Positions 18,101 to 27,499 of a stretch of DNA of 64,000 bases are shown piece by piece; position 1 is the stretch's first letter, and the number at the start of each line of letters is the position of its first letter. Source of the DNA: Prevotella sp. (GTDB lineage: Bacteria; Bacteroidota; Bacteroidia; Bacteroidales; Bacteroidaceae); assembly GCA_017960525.1 (NCBI GenBank), contig JAGCZA010000140.1:18302-82301 (forward strand), in the 5' to 3' direction. The translations under genes and the position numbers were made by a program. A model generated the notes under the pieces. That model searched no databases. It saw nothing but the letters and a program-made list of their open reading frames with translations, and had not been told where the DNA came from.

Positions 18101-21100
18101 ACCGCTATGAATGTTCACCTTGGTGTCATTGAAGACGTGTCCGTTCTCACCGCTGCCATAGACAGTACCATTGATTTGAGGCCCAGTCTGAGAACAAGAA
18201 TCACCTATGGTGACATGCGTGTCGTAGACCCAGGCCGTGTAGTCATCGCGCTCGCCCGGCTTGTTGATATCGCCTCGCGACGAGCCGAACACCATGCCGT
18301 TCTCCTTGCCGTCGACGCCGATGGTGCCGCCAGTGATGGTGACTGTTGCAACACCAGAGTTGGGGTGATCTGTATGGAGACCAGAAACACCATTAACCTT
18401 ATCCGTTCCAGCAGCAGCATCATACTTCATGTCGTACGTGAAATCACCCACCGTACCATAGGCGCCACCACCATATACATTATGGTATATATTACCGCCA
18501 CTGATGTTCACGTTGGTATTACCATAAACATGACCGCTTCGCACAGTGTTGTTATGACCGCTGCCGCCGCCATAGACATTACCCATCTTTGCACCACCGA
18601 AATAGCGAAGGCTGCCGCCGGGAAGCGTAACGGGCGCTTTACCGATAGTACCGCCACTGACTATCACATGGGTATCTCCAGTAAAGCCCTCAGTCAGTGT
18701 CTCGTCCAGCGTTTTCGACTCGCCAACGGCAGCCATTTTGCCACCGCCATAGACACTGGCCCGCACCTCGCCAGCCGTCATCTCAACCTTCGTTCCAGCC
18801 ATTACACGTCCGGCAATATACTTGGGATGAGAACTGCCCAACGTTTCCATGAGGCTTCCATAGCCACCACCAAAGACGCTGCCATAGATGAAGCGGGTGT
18901 AATTAGATGTCGAAGCAGGAGTTTCCCCCTGGGCAGGTGTCGTGATAGATTCTTCCATCTCAGTGCCGATGGTACCGCCATTGATAATCACTTCAGTACC
19001 TACATTGACATTTGTATTTGCAGCGTTCTTGGCAATATGATATCCTACCACCTGGCCCAGCTCGCCACCGCCAAAGGCAGTACCCTTGATTTCGGCATCT
19101 TCTTTGATGGTCAGCGTAGTACTCTTGACACAGCCCATTTTCCACCAGTCAACAGATGAAATCGGGGTTGTACCATCCAGCTGATACATGCGTCCCATGC
19201 CACCGGCAAAGACGTTGCCACCCTTGGTGTGGGACACGCGTCCGGTGGTGGTGTCAAACTCCGTATGGGGGATGTTGTTGTGCTCCTTCCACTTATCCCA
19301 ATCCCCACCTGTAGTGGTAGCCCACTTGGTAAAGTCTGTTTCTGATATGGTATTCGGAGTATTGCCGCCTTCACCAGTCTTAGGAATAATGTATTCGTAT
19401 GAATTACCGATGGTGCCGCCACTGATAGTGATGTCGATGTGACCGCGACCGGGTCTGGCAGCTCCCTCAGTGTAGTAGTCGGTGGTTGTTCCGTTGTCAT
19501 CTTTATCATCAGCTTGCATAACACCATAATTAGTGGTATTGGTAGACTCGAAGAGTCCGTAGCCTACGGAGGCGAGTTGTCCACCGCCATAGACAGAGCC
19601 GAGAATATCACCGCCATTGATTACCATCTTGACGCTGCCAGCTACATTACCAGCCGTGTAGGCATTACCAGCGAAGCCACGGCCACCGCCAAACACGTTG
19701 CCGTCTTCGCCGCTGGTGCCAAAGGTGCCAATCTTCGGCTTTGTTGTTGAAGTGGTGGCACTTTGGCCTTCACCTTGCGCAGGAACCGTCACTGTGGTAT
19801 TCTCAATGGTCAGCTCCACATCGCGCATCACGTGGCCATCCTCACCGCCGCCGTAGACGGAGCCGTAGATGGTGCCGCCCGTGACGTTCACCTCAACGTC
19901 TCCCACGTTAGTGCTCTTGTTGAAGAACACGCGCTGGTCGCCCTTGCCCGCACCGAAGAGGTAGCAGGTGACGGGGTGGGCTTCAATCTGCTTCAAGGTA
20001 CGAGGCACACCGATGGTGCCGCCAGACATATTAATGGTACACTTGCCTCCAGACGTAGTCTTTGTTGTCGGCTTGCCATTGCTATCCAGTTCATACGTAC
20101 CCACATCGGTCATCTCATTTCCGCCATAGACGTTGGTCAGGATATGACCGCCCGTGATGTCCACCACGGTATTGCCATAGACTGAACCAGCATCCTCAAA
20201 CCACCGGCCCGGCTTGTAGGGGTAGTAGCCCGAGCCGCCACCGAACACGTTGCCATAGAAGGTATGACCGTCGGAGCCTGTAGAGCGGCCACCTTCAGCT
20301 GTTGAGACTGCTGAACCAGAGGGATAGTTGCCACTTGCATCAGCATCCTTATCGTACGGTGCGTATGGAGTTCCATACTGCCAGCTGGCACATTCGGGAA
20401 GAGAGGTTGTGTAATAGATTGCCGATTCACCAACACCCACTAGAGTTTTCAATTCTTCCCGGTCACCAGCTCCTAATATTAGACGTCCTTCCGTCCACTC
20501 TGTAGTAGTATAGCGACGGTTAACGGCCTTGGGAGTTTTAGGAGATTCCAGTTTGTCCAAGTATGTACCATCATCATCCATCTGAACATATCCGTTGCCT
20601 ATCTGACCGCCCGATATTGTCACATGCGTATCCTGCTGCACGTAGCCATTCTCGCTGCCGCCATAGACGGAACCCTTGATAAAGGGGTTACCGCTGATGG
20701 TCACTTCGGTCTGGGTGGCTAAGGCCAAGGACTTAACAAACTTAACGTAGTCAGCGTCTAATTCTGAAGCAGCACTGTAAGCAGAATATTCTCTATAATT
20801 ATCCACCCAAGAGCCGTCATTCTGTCTTGTGCCATCCATGTGTTTAGGCTTAGCATCTGCTGCATAACCGGCGTATGGCAGAGTTCCCTGACCGGCACCA
20901 AAGACATGACCTGCGTCTGAGGGACCGCCCGACTTTGTCATTTCCATATCGTCAGGACCAATTTCAGCGTTGCCCCGGATATAGACGTAACATTTTCCAC
21001 TATACTCATTTTTGGTATCCACTACCTCTGGCAGTCCATCATTGGCCACTTTATATCTTCCCACTGAAGCTACCTCGCCGCCACCATAGACGCTGCCTCT

Positions 21101-24100
21101 AACCTTGGCATCAGCCTGGACATAGACTGTACTTTTGCCGCGCACCAAAGCAGAGTAACCATGCGTGATTTGACCTGCTCCAGCACCGAACACGTTGCCA
21201 TTGATTTCGGGCGCACTGGTTCCTTTTCCCTCTTCTCCTTCTTTTCCAATTGTTACTAAAGTGTTCTTTTCCACGCGGCCTACCTCGCCACCACCATAGA
21301 CGTTGCCTCTAACAAAACCTTTATAGATGTTGACCGTCGTTCCGCCATCGGGATTATCTATTTTTCCATCGTTATTTGAATCCAATATGCCGTCGCCATC
21401 TTTGCCAATCATGGCTTTAGCACACAAGAATGCTTCTCCAGCTGTTCCGGCGGTCATTTTGGCTTCACCCTTGCCGCCGCCAAAGACATTGCCTCTGATA
21501 TAAGCTCCCAGGACATCTTTCTCACTCAAATCGTAGTCGGCGACACCGACAGCATTCACAGAGTTGATTTTTGTATGCAGTGTCACCTTCGATGTCGTAC
21601 CGATATTCACCGTAGGATTACCTTCAACGTCGGCAGCATTGCCACCACCATAGACATCGCCGATGATGCCCAGATTATTGGGGTTGCCAGAAGCATCGAG
21701 GTGCAAAGCTGACATGACAGCTGGAACGCCATCTTTATGGTACCCCTGAATCATATTGATGTTCACTACAGGGTCGCCATAGATGACAGCGCCTGTACCA
21801 TAACCACCACCGAACACCTTGTCGATGCGGGTACAAGAAGTGATGTTCAGCTCGGGAGCAGCATAAAGATATGTTTTTCCTTCTACTTGTTCATTTATTC
21901 TTCCTATTACTGGTGCAACATATCCTTCATCGCCTACATGAAGACTGGCCATCGCTGCCGTCCTTGGCACGTAGGTCTCTCCATCTGTGTCAAGATAATA
22001 GCCATACTGGGAATACGCCGCCTGGTTACCGCCAAGATAAAGCTCATCAATGATAATGGGGTCACAAGTGCTCGTCTCCTCAATGTTCAGTTTAATGTGT
22101 CCTCTGATGACACCGCCAGCGTTGTTACCGCCGAACACCTGGCCGAAGCTGCCGCTGGTGATGGTCAGCTCCACGTTGCCGTTCACGTTGGCATCGTCGG
22201 CACCGGCAAAGAGCAGCGGAACTCTACTGGTCTTACAGCCCATGATAACAACAAGGTCACCTTCGACATCAGCATTCTTACCAGCAGCCACAACCTTACC
22301 TACATCCAACACACAATCACCACCTTCGCCAAGATCAATGGTCACATTACCAGTAATAGTACCTTTCTTGTTACTTCCACCGTATGCCTCGTGGATCAGG
22401 CCACCCGTCAGTAGCGTATTGGCATTGCCATTAACATTGGCACCTGGGTTGTTTTCCCAAGAGGTCCCATTATCAAGGGTGTACTGGTCCCTACCATTAC
22501 CGCCGCCGAATACAGACTCTATCTGATAGGCACCCTTCACCAAGACATCCGTCTCAGGAACAGCTGCGGCATTGCCGCCGCCATAGACACTCTCAACACT
22601 GACTTCGCAGGTCTCGATGATAACATTCGTCTTCTTGCCAGATGCAGTATAGTTGGCCAGGTTACCGCCACCATAGACAGCAGCAACATCATAAATATGG
22701 GGTTCTGCTACGGTTTCGACTTTTCCAGTAGTGGCATTGCGCGTAATAGCAGTTCTCGCAATATTGTCAAAACGTGTAACAGTTTTCCAGACATCCACCT
22801 TCACGTTGCCCTGCGGCGAGCCGTTCAGATTGTTACAGCCGAACACGCGACCACTCTTCACAATGTCTTTACCATCGTATTCTGTTATATTGAATTGAGT
22901 CGCATCAGTAAGCCCGGCATCGCCCAGCTGTACCGTGATTTCACCATAGACTTTGGCCTCGACGGCATCAACGCCTGTGACTGCAGGAGTCTTAATTGTT
23001 TCAATCGTCACAAAGCCTACATCACCTGAACTTAGATTATGTTCGGTATTATAAGCATTTGCCTCTTCTTGAGTGTAATAAACAGCATTGGCTGCTGCCA
23101 CGCCAATACGTCCCAGTCCACCGCCGTAGGCATCGCCCTTGACTGTGCCGCTGAGGAGGTTGACTGTAGTATTATATAGAGCAAAGTAATCGGTTGTTGC
23201 GTCTGCTGTAGCATCAGCATCTGTGATTTCTGTATATGTATAATTACCCTCTGTTCCTGTCCTTGTGTAAAGACCTGTAGTCGAAGCACCGGGAACGAGC
23301 TGGTAATAATCGATTCCGCTAAGAGCTGTGTCATTCTCACCTGTAGCCGTGTATGTATAAGGTTCGGAATCTCCCGACCTGGTATATAGCCCCGCGACAG
23401 ATCCACCAACAGCCACCTCTGTCTTTATATATGATGGTCTGGAGATTGACGTTTCTTGATGATAAGGATACGAAGAAACCAATGCACCATTTTCCCAGTT
23501 GGCAGTATTCGTATCAGCCAGCGCGCCGCCACCATAGACATCAGTAGTAACAGTGCCACCAAGAATGTCGACCACCACCTTGCCCAAGGTAATACCCATC
23601 TCGCCACCGCCAAAGACTGAGCCATTGACAGTAGCACTATCACTGATAGTCACGTATGGATTGCTGGTCAAGGCCAGCGTCCTGAGGAACCCAAGGTAGT
23701 CATTCTCGGCAGTATATTTTTTCCAAACATATCTATGGTCTTCTTTTCCATTCTCATTATAATATTCCCAAGATGAGCCACGGTTTTCATAGGTCTGCAT
23801 ACTTTTGGATTCACCACTCACAAAAGCTGGTGTGACACCCTTGCAGGCGCCATAGACATTTGTTTCAATTTCTGCATAATCTTGAATTGTAACGGTACAG
23901 ATTCCACCACTTTTGGGTGATGTCGGTAATCCACCAACGACTTCGAATCTACCCACCGAGGCTGTCTCGCCACCGCCATAGACGCTGCCTCCTACCTTTG
24001 CCTTGCCCTGGACGGTGACAAGTGAGTTGCCGCGCACCAGCGCTGAATAGCCGTGCGTATCTAAGCCAGCCCCGGCACCGAACACATCGCCTTCGATGTC

Positions 24101-25813
24101 GGGTTCGTCCGTACCATTCTCTGTCCCGATAATCACTTTCGAGTCATCTTCCACACGGCCTACCTCACCGCCGCCATAGACGGTGCCATAAACCACCGTG
24201 CCGCTTGTGCCGCTTTTTTTGATGGTGACACTTGTGGCGTAGACCATGGCCTTCTCACAATAGTATGAGTCACCCTTACCCTTTCCGGCTCCGAACACGT
24301 TGCCGTGCTCGTTAGGTTCTGAAGTACTCTCAAGGCCTATCGTGCCACCAGTGATTTCAACCTTGCAAATGCCCGTGTTATTGTTGGTGCCAGAGATGGT
24401 GTTGTTGTGAGGGTCGTTGAAGCTATTGCTGCCATCGCTCTTTTTCCACTTGTAATTGTAATCGGTGGTGTTCTTTACGATATTACCCACATCGCCCAAG
24501 CTTCCGCCGCCATAGACGTTGCCCTTGACAGTACCATCACTGATAGTGAGATTGGTGTTAATCCTAACTCGTCCGGCTTCTGCAAAAGAAGCAAGACCTT
24601 TTCCACCGCCAAAGACATCTTGGTTAACAGTGCCTTTCTCGATATTTACTTCGGTGCTATAATACACAAAGCCGCTCTCGCTGCCACCATAGACAGTGCC
24701 CGTGATGGTAGGAGCTTCTGAAGAAGCAGTGATGGCACCTACCGTCTGCCCCACTGCTGGCTCCCCTCTTTTTCCGCCAATGACGACATCGGTCGCGGAG
24801 GCGCGGCCCAGCGTCTCAACGTACTGAAGGTAATCAGCCTCAGTGGCAAAATATTCCCAGACATAACTGTAGTCTACCTTTCCGTCCTCATCTTCATAAT
24901 AATCCCAAGAGTTATGGTTGTTATCATCGTGATTAGCGTTCTTTACCACCATACGCTTAGACCTGTTTACATCACCTACCTCATTGTTGTAAATAGGCGT
25001 GACTCCCTGACCGGCACCAAAGACATCGCCAGAGTCATCTATGTCATCCTTTCCGATGACGGCCTCGTCTTGAATATTGACGGTACATTTTCCACCGGCT
25101 TTCAAAAAGCACGGCATTCCTAACCGTACATGATATTGGTCTGCGAGTGCCTGCGTTGTAGCAACTTCATACCTGCCCACCGATGCCTTTTCACCGCCAC
25201 CATGAACGTTTTGCCATACCTCGGCCTTGCCCTGGATGGTGACAGTAACGTTACCGCGTACCAGTGCCGAGTAACCATGGGTCTCTACGCCCTGGCCGGC
25301 ACCGAACACGTGGCCTTTGACGATAGGCATCAGAGTCGTATTCCCTGCTTCTCCTATCGTCACTATGGTATTTCTTTCCACGCGGCCCACCTCACCGCCG
25401 CCATAGACGTCGCCTTCCACCGTACCGTTGGTGATGGTGACCGTCGTTCCGCCATCTTTCAGCGTGTATCTTGGATTTGCGTCTTCACCGTTATCTATTA
25501 CGCCATCGTCATTTTTATCTATCCCCACCATGGCTTTGTCGCATTCGAAATTGTCGGCCTTACCCTTGCCGCCTCCGAAAACATTGCCGGCGACGGTGCC
25601 GGTACTCATGATCACTGCGGCATCGCCCTCCACGGGAGCCAGGTTGCCGCCGCCATAGACGGAACCGCCTACCCTGACGCCAGTCTGTTGTTCCTCTGCC
25701 ATCGCCGTCGCACTTGTCAGCAGCGACATCGCTGCAATAAGAGCCATACGGAGGGTGTTGCCTTGCTTGACGATATGTCTGATTCTACTATTCATAAGTT
25801 GTATCTGTTTCAT
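15155..25813 (-). CDS. Giant YGGG-repeat surface protein (3552 residues)
   Basis: An uninterrupted 10.7-kb gene. Signal peptide at residues ~1-40 (MALIAAMSLLTSATAMA core). The rest is dominated by VYGGG/VFGGG/VFGAG units spaced ~20-50 residues, usually followed by G-V-G and TxVxIxGGxI strands, suggesting a beta-solenoid. A large module containing THGYSALVRG recurs near residues 178, 586 and 1549. A second block (VYGGGNLA ... VFGGGNG ... YGGSN ... QVFGGNN) occurs near 1035-1255 and 2885-3190. EF-hand-like loops DKNDDGVID and DSNNDGKID occur. The last ~172 residues are two ~86-residue tandem modules (FTSY ... VGxKxYV ... RYxL). No canonical type IX tail is visible. Probable adhesin or structural surface protein. 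RBS unclear. Confidence 0.85.
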   Translation of the reverse strand: MKQIQLMNSRIRHIVKQGNTLRMALIAAMSLLTSATAMAEEQQTGVRVGGSVYGGGNLAPVEGDAAVIMSTGTVAGNVFGGGKGKADNFECDKAMVGIDKNDDGVIDNGEDANPRYTLKDGGTTVTITNGTVEGDVYGGGEVGRVERNTIVTIGEAGNTTLMPIVKGHVFGAGQGVETHGYSALVRGNVTVTIQGKAEVWQNVHGGGEKASVGRYEVATTQALADQYHVRLGMPCFLKAGGKCTVNIQDEAVIGKDDIDDSGDVFGAGQGVTPIYNNEVGDVNRSKRMVVKNANHDDNNHNSWDYYEDEDGKVDYSYVWEYFATEADYLQYVETLGRASATDVVIGGKRGEPAVGQTVGAITASSEAPTITGTVYGGSESGFVYYSTEVNIEKGTVNQDVFGGGKGLASFAEAGRVRINTNLTISDGTVKGNVYGGGSLGDVGNIVKNTTDYNYKWKKSDGSNSFNDPHNNTISGTNNNTGICKVEITGGTIGLESTSEPNEHGNVFGAGKGKGDSYYCEKAMVYATSVTIKKSGTSGTVVYGTVYGGGEVGRVEDDSKVIIGTENGTDEPDIEGDVFGAGAGLDTHGYSALVRGNSLVTVQGKAKVGGSVYGGGETASVGRFEVVGGLPTSPKSGGICTVTIQDYAEIETNVYGACKGVTPAFVSGESKSMQTYENRGSSWEYYNENGKEDHRYVWKKYTAENDYLGFLRTLALTSNPYVTISDSATVNGSVFGGGEMGITLGKVVVDILGGTVTTDVYGGGALADTNTANWENGALVSSYPYHQETSISRPSYIKTEVAVGGSVAGLYTRSGDSEPYTYTATGENDTALSGIDYYQLVPGASTTGLYTRTGTEGNYTYTEITDADATADATTDYFALYNTTVNLLSGTVKGDAYGGGLGRIGVAAANAVYYTQEEANAYNTEHNLSSGDVGFVTIETIKTPAVTGVDAVEAKVYGEITVQLGDAGLTDATQFNITEYDGKDIVKSGRVFGCNNLNGSPQGNVKVDVWKTVTRFDNIARTAITRNATTGKVETVAEPHIYDVAAVYGGGNLANYTASGKKTNVIIETCEVSVESVYGGGNAAAVPETDVLVKGAYQIESVFGGGNGRDQYTLDNGTSWENNPGANVNGNANTLLTGGLIHEAYGGSNKKGTITGNVTIDLGEGGDCVLDVGKVVAAGKNADVEGDLVVIMGCKTSRVPLLFAGADDANVNGNVELTITSGSFGQVFGGNNAGGVIRGHIKLNIEETSTCDPIIIDELYLGGNQAAYSQYGYYLDTDGETYVPRTAAMASLHVGDEGYVAPVIGRINEQVEGKTYLYAAPELNITSCTRIDKVFGGGYGTGAVIYGDPVVNINMIQGYHKDGVPAVMSALHLDASGNPNNLGIIGDVYGGGNAADVEGNPTVNIGTTSKVTLHTKINSVNAVGVADYDLSEKDVLGAYIRGNVFGGGKGEAKMTAGTAGEAFLCAKAMIGKDGDGILDSNNDGKIDNPDGGTTVNIYKGFVRGNVYGGGEVGRVEKNTLVTIGKEGEEGKGTSAPEINGNVFGAGAGQITHGYSALVRGKSTVYVQADAKVRGSVYGGGEVASVGRYKVANDGLPEVVDTKNEYSGKCYVYIRGNAEIGPDDMEMTKSGGPSDAGHVFGAGQGTLPYAGYAADAKPKHMDGTRQNDGSWVDNYREYSAYSAASELDADYVKFVKSLALATQTEVTISGNPFIKGSVYGGSENGYVQQDTHVTISGGQIGNGYVQMDDDGTYLDKLESPKTPKAVNRRYTTTEWTEGRLILGAGDREELKTLVGVGESAIYYTTSLPECASWQYGTPYAPYDKDADASGNYPSGSAVSTAEGGRSTGSDGHTFYGNVFGGGSGYYPYKPGRWFEDAGSVYGNTVVDITGGHILTNVYGGNEMTDVGTYELDSNGKPTTKTTSGGKCTINMSGGTIGVPRTLKQIEAHPVTCYLFGAGKGDQRVFFNKSTNVGDVEVNVTGGTIYGSVYGGGEDGHVMRDVELTIENTTVTVPAQGEGQSATTSTTKPKIGTFGTSGEDGNVFGGGRGFAGNAYTAGNVAGSVKMVINGGDILGSVYGGGQLASVGYGLFESTNTTNYGVMQADDKDDNGTTTDYYTEGAARPGRGHIDITISGGTIGNSYEYIIPKTGEGGNTPNTISETDFTKWATTTGGDWDKWKEHNNIPHTEFDTTTGRVSHTKGGNVFAGGMGRMYQLDGTTPISSVDWWKMGCVKSTTLTIKEDAEIKGTAFGGGELGQVVGYHIAKNAANTNVNVGTEVIINGGTIGTEMEESITTPAQGETPASTSNYTRFIYGSVFGGGYGSLMETLGSSHPKYIAGRVMAGTKVEMTAGEVRASVYGGGKMAAVGESKTLDETLTEGFTGDTHVIVSGGTIGKAPVTLPGGSLRYFGGAKMGNVYGGGSGHNNTVRSGHVYGNTNVNISGGNIYHNVYGGGAYGTVGDFTYDMKYDAAAGTDKVNGVSGLHTDHPNSGVATVTITGGTIGVDGKENGMVFGSSRGDINKPGERDDYTAWVYDTHVTIGDSCSQTGPQINGTVYGSGENGHVFNDTKVNIHSGTIGICENSDAGYTVTSGGKTYSGAAYPYRGNVYGGGCGTDKYYSNHALETHDGGGDSFNPLAGIVYGKTTINIYGGHVVRNVYGAGAMGSVGGSPDDSDTDSGKTTINVKGGIIGMDGNGNGNVYGSARGSEGVSADLANVKNTVINIENGADVKGSVFGGGEAGTVKGSVAVNMKGGTVYKDIYGGGALADTNTSNVSESESNTTNVNLTGGTVKGDVYGGGLGRLAKDAVTAVEAKVYGTVLVELNKPETTTTTTGEGESATTTTTSTYGDCVVKGTIFGCNNLNGSPQKDVTVHIYKTLTKSGGTEQAKPTKNTNTYELEAVYGGGNLAAFYPDDPTARATAKANVIIDGCNLTSIQSVYGGGNAASTPETNVTVYGTYEIGAVFGGGNGYDNYTLDGKTYQNPGANVGYRSYAYHVTTGETGYDASTHGSGTAADPYKVFEFDSSAGADKDASTKEKRETNYAYGSGKTQVNIYGGTVHAVYGGSNSKGNVRVASVALLDGEAVAEGEEGYCDFNVDEAYGGGKNADMDGTATLIMRCIKGMNQVYGGAEDADVLDNVVLNITNGTFGQVFGGNNKGGRVAGSITVNIEETGCKPVIIGELYGGGNMAGYSIYGYKQVTENGKTVWKPRLSDSDAGTGPATPYASPVVNVKSFTGIGNIFGGGYGAGAVMVADPTLNINVVKGRYSEQTSHERFTNYSKEADPNNAGKERYTKKIDGRDVYVPAHEVGTIGAIYNVYGGGNAAEVIGTPHVNVGTLAGEPITLVTQANELAAVEGVDIRGNVFGAGNNAEVTGNTDVVIGKNNNTKTYSFTSYSAENDGTAWSSGLARTTGETKNGLSEVVILTNGSYPEFVGQKFYVNQSATANGSTRYELQKDVNGTLTSAGLWVAIRPTYKFTSYGAASGGTQYSTGTAIATGNVETFSDNKEYMQILVLTNPQYQEWVGRKYYVIKSATTGESRYQLYNADGTAESVWVSISE

Positions 25814-25924
25814 ATTTATATCGTTGTCTGTTAATTTGTCTTAGATTTTCAATAATCCTGTGAGAACCAGAGACGGTATACTGTGCATTTCCTACTTACT
25901 TATAGTAACCTCTGTGTTGAAACA

Positions 25925-27475
25925 TTATATTGTTGCTTCAAATATTCGTTTTCCCATGTTCTCTATCCACTGAGGATTGGCCATCTTCCGTTTTTTGGAG
26001 AAGTCGAAGGTCACCAGGTAACCTTCCGTCGAGCCGCGAGTTGTAAGGTATGCAGCCAGCTGGTCGCGGCCCTGCTCCTCGTACTTCTCGCCTCGCCATA
26101 TCTTCAGTTCGATGATGTATTCCTCGCTGCCGTAGGTCACCACCAGGTCCATGCGCCGGTTGTCGCGTGTCTGCGGCTCCACATAGTAGAAGCCAGTACC
26201 ATTGATGATGGGCTTCAGGAACGTCAGGAACAGTAGGCGTCCTTCCCTCTCCAGGAACGGCACGGTACACTCGCGGTATTCCTCGTGCATCAGGTCGGCG
26301 AAGCGGGTGATGACCAGTTCCATGTCGAGCCGCCCATTGCGTACATAGTTCATCTGGAGGCGTGGACGGCCCAGGTTGTTGATGGTTTGCTCGGCAATGA
26401 AGTAGTTGTTAAGCACCTCTTCGAAGATGATGTTATGGATGCGCACCTTTCGCCTTGCGTCATACCTGATGATGCTGAACATCATGGCGAAGTCCATCAC
26501 GGGGTTGTTCACGTCGTAGGTCACCTCCTCGCTGTTGATAGAGATGGCAAAGATGAACTGCTTCAACTCCAGATAGTTCTCCAGGTTCTTGGTCAGGCTG
26601 GTGAAGAGGGTGTTCTTTTCTAAGATGGTCTGCTTCGTGGCTGTCTGCACGCCGCTGATGGTCCAGTCTTTGTCCAACTGTTCGTCAATCACCTTGCAGA
26701 GTTTACTCACGAGGAAAGGATAGCCGGTGGTGTATTTGTATATCTCCTCGCTCACTGCGGCGATGTCCATGCCTGTGTGCTCGTCCTTTTCGTAGTCACC
26801 AAGCATCTGGGCTATCTCCTCGGGGTGGAAGGTCATGTCGACGTTGAAGTCGGCAGCAATATTCCAGGGAGAGTTGTATTTTTTCTCTGCCTCCGGGCGG
26901 AGTTTCACCTTCAGGTTCTTCACATCGTAGACACCTGCCAGAATAACGCTGTGGAACGTGCTGTCCATGCCCTGCAGATTGCGCTCTAAGTATCTGTTGC
27001 GCAACATTCCCAGGAAATTCAGGAACATCTGGTTGTCGCTGCTCTTGTCCACCTCGTCGATGGTCACAACGACTGGTTTGGGGGCCTTCTTGCAAAACTC
27101 GGTTATCAATAGTGCCAGCTCGTCCATTGACTTTGCCGTGTTGCTCTGCCAGATGCCAGTCAGTGCGTCGTTCTCCTTCTGTGACGAGAGATAGCGGTCC
27201 ATCAAATTTGAGAAGGTTCTGGCGAAAGCCTCTTCCGATTCAAACGGGCTGTCGCCAAGTCCCTCAAAGCTCATTGGTACAACGATATACCTTTCCGACA
27301 GCCGCCGCCAAACCATATACAGCGTCGTCGTCTTGCCATACTGCCGCGCACGGTTGATGGTGAAATACTCGCCAGCGTCAATCAAGTCCTCTATGGCCTT
27401 GAAACGCTTTTCCGAGTCCACCATGTAGTGTCGCTCTGGATTGCAGCTGCCCGTTATATTGAACTTCTTTCTCAT
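25925..27475 (-). CDS. ATPase B: AAA ATPase with PD-(D/E)XK nuclease-like C-terminus
   Basis: A 516-residue protein; the ATG complementary to 27473-27475 is preferred because AGGA lies just upstream, whereas the frame upstream offers only TTG. Walker A is ARQYGKTT (residues 43-50), Walker B VVVTIDEVD. The C-terminal domain has RRMDLVV and YIIELKIWRG, the D...ExK core. It differs clearly from A1/A2 in sequence but has the same plan (AAA-ATPase_like plus PDDEXK_9 type). It follows A1 by 24 bases and precedes the giant gene by ~110 bases. Confidence 0.85.
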   Translation of the reverse strand: MRKKFNITGSCNPERHYMVDSEKRFKAIEDLIDAGEYFTINRARQYGKTTTLYMVWRRLSERYIVVPMSFEGLGDSPFESEEAFARTFSNLMDRYLSSQKENDALTGIWQSNTAKSMDELALLITEFCKKAPKPVVVTIDEVDKSSDNQMFLNFLGMLRNRYLERNLQGMDSTFHSVILAGVYDVKNLKVKLRPEAEKKYNSPWNIAADFNVDMTFHPEEIAQMLGDYEKDEHTGMDIAAVSEEIYKYTTGYPFLVSKLCKVIDEQLDKDWTISGVQTATKQTILEKNTLFTSLTKNLENYLELKQFIFAISINSEEVTYDVNNPVMDFAMMFSIIRYDARRKVRIHNIIFEEVLNNYFIAEQTINNLGRPRLQMNYVRNGRLDMELVITRFADLMHEEYRECTVPFLEREGRLLFLTFLKPIINGTGFYYVEPQTRDNRRMDLVVTYGSEEYIIELKIWRGEKYEEQGRDQLAAYLTTRGSTEGYLVTFDFSKKRKMANPQWIENMGKRIFEATI

Positions 27476-27499
27476 TGTCCTTTGTTCAATGTTCAATCT

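Noticed and set aside
16457-19159. Long rightward open frames opposite the giant gene (about 390 codons each)
   Set aside because: They are complements of repetitive Gly/Thr/Val codons in the leftward gene; they show no signal peptide, domain or promoter and follow the repeat pattern of the sense strand.
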